From NCBI GenBank assembly GCA_964230965.1, contig CAXRJA010000087.1, positions 1-14,740 of the forward strand: 14,740 nt of DNA, written 5' to 3'. The stretch comes from UBA8290 sp964230965. Lineage in GTDB: Bacteria > Bacillota_I > Bacilli_A > Acholeplasmatales > Acholeplasmataceae. Shown here piece after piece: positions 14,202 through 14,740 of this stretch. Below the pieces are notes generated by a model. It saw only the letters and a list, made by a program, of their open reading frames with translations. It made no database searches and was not told where the DNA came from. Position numbers and translations under genes: made by a program. How positions within the stretch are numbered: position 1 is the first letter of the stretch; the number at the start of each line of letters is the position of its first letter.

Positions 14202-14740
14202 GAACTTTTCAACTCTAATAAAGCATCTCTTAGTTCTGCTGCACGTTCAAAATCAAGTGCTTTTGCAGCTTCTAACATTGCTGTTTCAATCTCTTTGATG
14301 AGTTTCTTTTTGGTTTCTTTATTCACAACTTTTTTCACCTGATCTTCTCCGATGACTTGTCTAATCGATATATCATCTCGAATTTCTTTTTTCACTGTAA
14401 TAGGTTGTGTTCCATAGGTCTCATTAAAGGTTTGTTGCTTATGTCGTCTTCGTTCCGTTTCTTTTATCGCATAATCCATTGCAGCACTAATAGTATCTGC
14501 ATATAAAATCACACGACCATTTTGATTTCTAGCAGCACGTCCAATCGTTTGTACAAGTGAGCGTTCACTTCTTAAAAACCCTTGTTTATCAGCATCTAAA
14601 ATTGCTACCAAACTCACTTCTGGCAAGTCAAGCCCTTCTCTAAGTAAGTTAATTCCAATAAGTACATCATAGGTCCCTCTTCGTAAATCGGTTAAGATTT
14701 GAATGCGTTCAAGCGATTTAATTTCGCTATGTAAATACGC
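14198..14740 (-). CDS. uvrB: UvrABC system protein B, C-terminal part (N-terminus beyond window)
   Basis: The last 180 residues of the nucleotide-excision-repair helicase-like subunit UvrB, which takes over damaged DNA from UvrA and recruits UvrC for incision. The frame is open to the right edge and begins 'AYLHSEIKSLERI'. Helicase domain 2 motif V region (GTYDVLIGINLLREGLDLPE) is followed by SLVAILDADKQGFLRS and motif VI QTIGRAARN. The UvrB-typical stretch ETERRRHKQQTFNETYG is followed by the UVR domain at the very C-terminus (AAKALDFERAAELRD), which contacts UvrC. An apparent internal start near 14626 is not real; the protein continues upstream. The stop TGA overlaps the start of the SGNH gene. 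Identification is very secure. Confidence 0.98.
   Translation of the reverse strand, partial: AYLHSEIKSLERIQILTDLRRGTYDVLIGINLLREGLDLPEVSLVAILDADKQGFLRSERSLVQTIGRAARNQNGRVILYADTISAAMDYAIKETERRRHKQQTFNETYGTQPITVKKEIRDDISIRQVIGEDQVKKVVNKETKKKLIKEIETAMLEAAKALDFERAAELRDALLELKSS

Noticed and set aside
1..14740. CRISPR arrays, tRNA/rRNA genes, insertion sequences or phage remnants
   Set aside because: No regularly spaced repeats, cloverleaf sequences, transposase or integrase reading frames, or terminal inverted repeats were found on reading both strands.
1..14740. Mycoplasma-type code with TGA as tryptophan
   Set aside because: tldD and uvrB end at TGA in ATGA overlaps with the next gene, and conserved tryptophans use TGG.

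Overview
The window is AT-rich, densely packed bacterial DNA with short intergenic gaps, AGGAG-type ribosome binding sites and hairpin-plus-T-tract terminators. TGA is used as a stop codon (for example at the ends of tldD and uvrB) and tryptophan is TGG, so the mycoplasma code does not apply. Base composition, gene style and protein families point to a low-GC Gram-positive lineage. An Acholeplasma/Izemoplasma-type Mollicute that keeps the standard code, or a nearby Bacillota, is my best guess; this is inference, not proven here.

Layout, almost all on the minus strand (transcription right to left). (1) 1-1440: a two-gene metal unit, a ZIP-family metal transporter followed by an MntR/DtxR-type metalloregulator that runs off the left edge. 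A perfect 20-bp palindrome lies between promoter and start codon and looks like the regulator's operator. (2) 1443-4880: a monocistronic RND efflux pump (HAE1/SwrC-like) with an unusually long insertion in its second extracytoplasmic domain, and its own terminator. (3) 4950-12352: a tightly packed seven-gene operon read from a strong promoter near 12340: small membrane protein, DUF2089 zinc-ribbon/HTH protein, SHOCT-like protein, the two halves of a heterodimeric ABC exporter (BmrC/BmrD-like), then TldD and TldE. A terminator ends the unit. (4) 12349-13634: pepT, the only plus-strand gene, divergent from the operon with overlapping -35 regions. (5) 13607-14740: the 3' end of uvrB translationally coupled to a small SGNH hydrolase gene; this unit and pepT converge on one bidirectional terminator.

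The most interesting part is the seven-gene operon. A putative DNA-binding or stress-sensing front end made of shared small modules precedes a peptide/drug-type ABC exporter and the TldD/TldE intracellular protease pair, opposite a divergent tripeptidase gene. In microcin B17 producers TldD/E matures a peptide that an ABC pump exports. No precursor peptide or modification enzyme is visible here, so a peptide-stress or peptide-detoxification module is the more economical reading. This is a hypothesis from gene order, not a demonstrated function.
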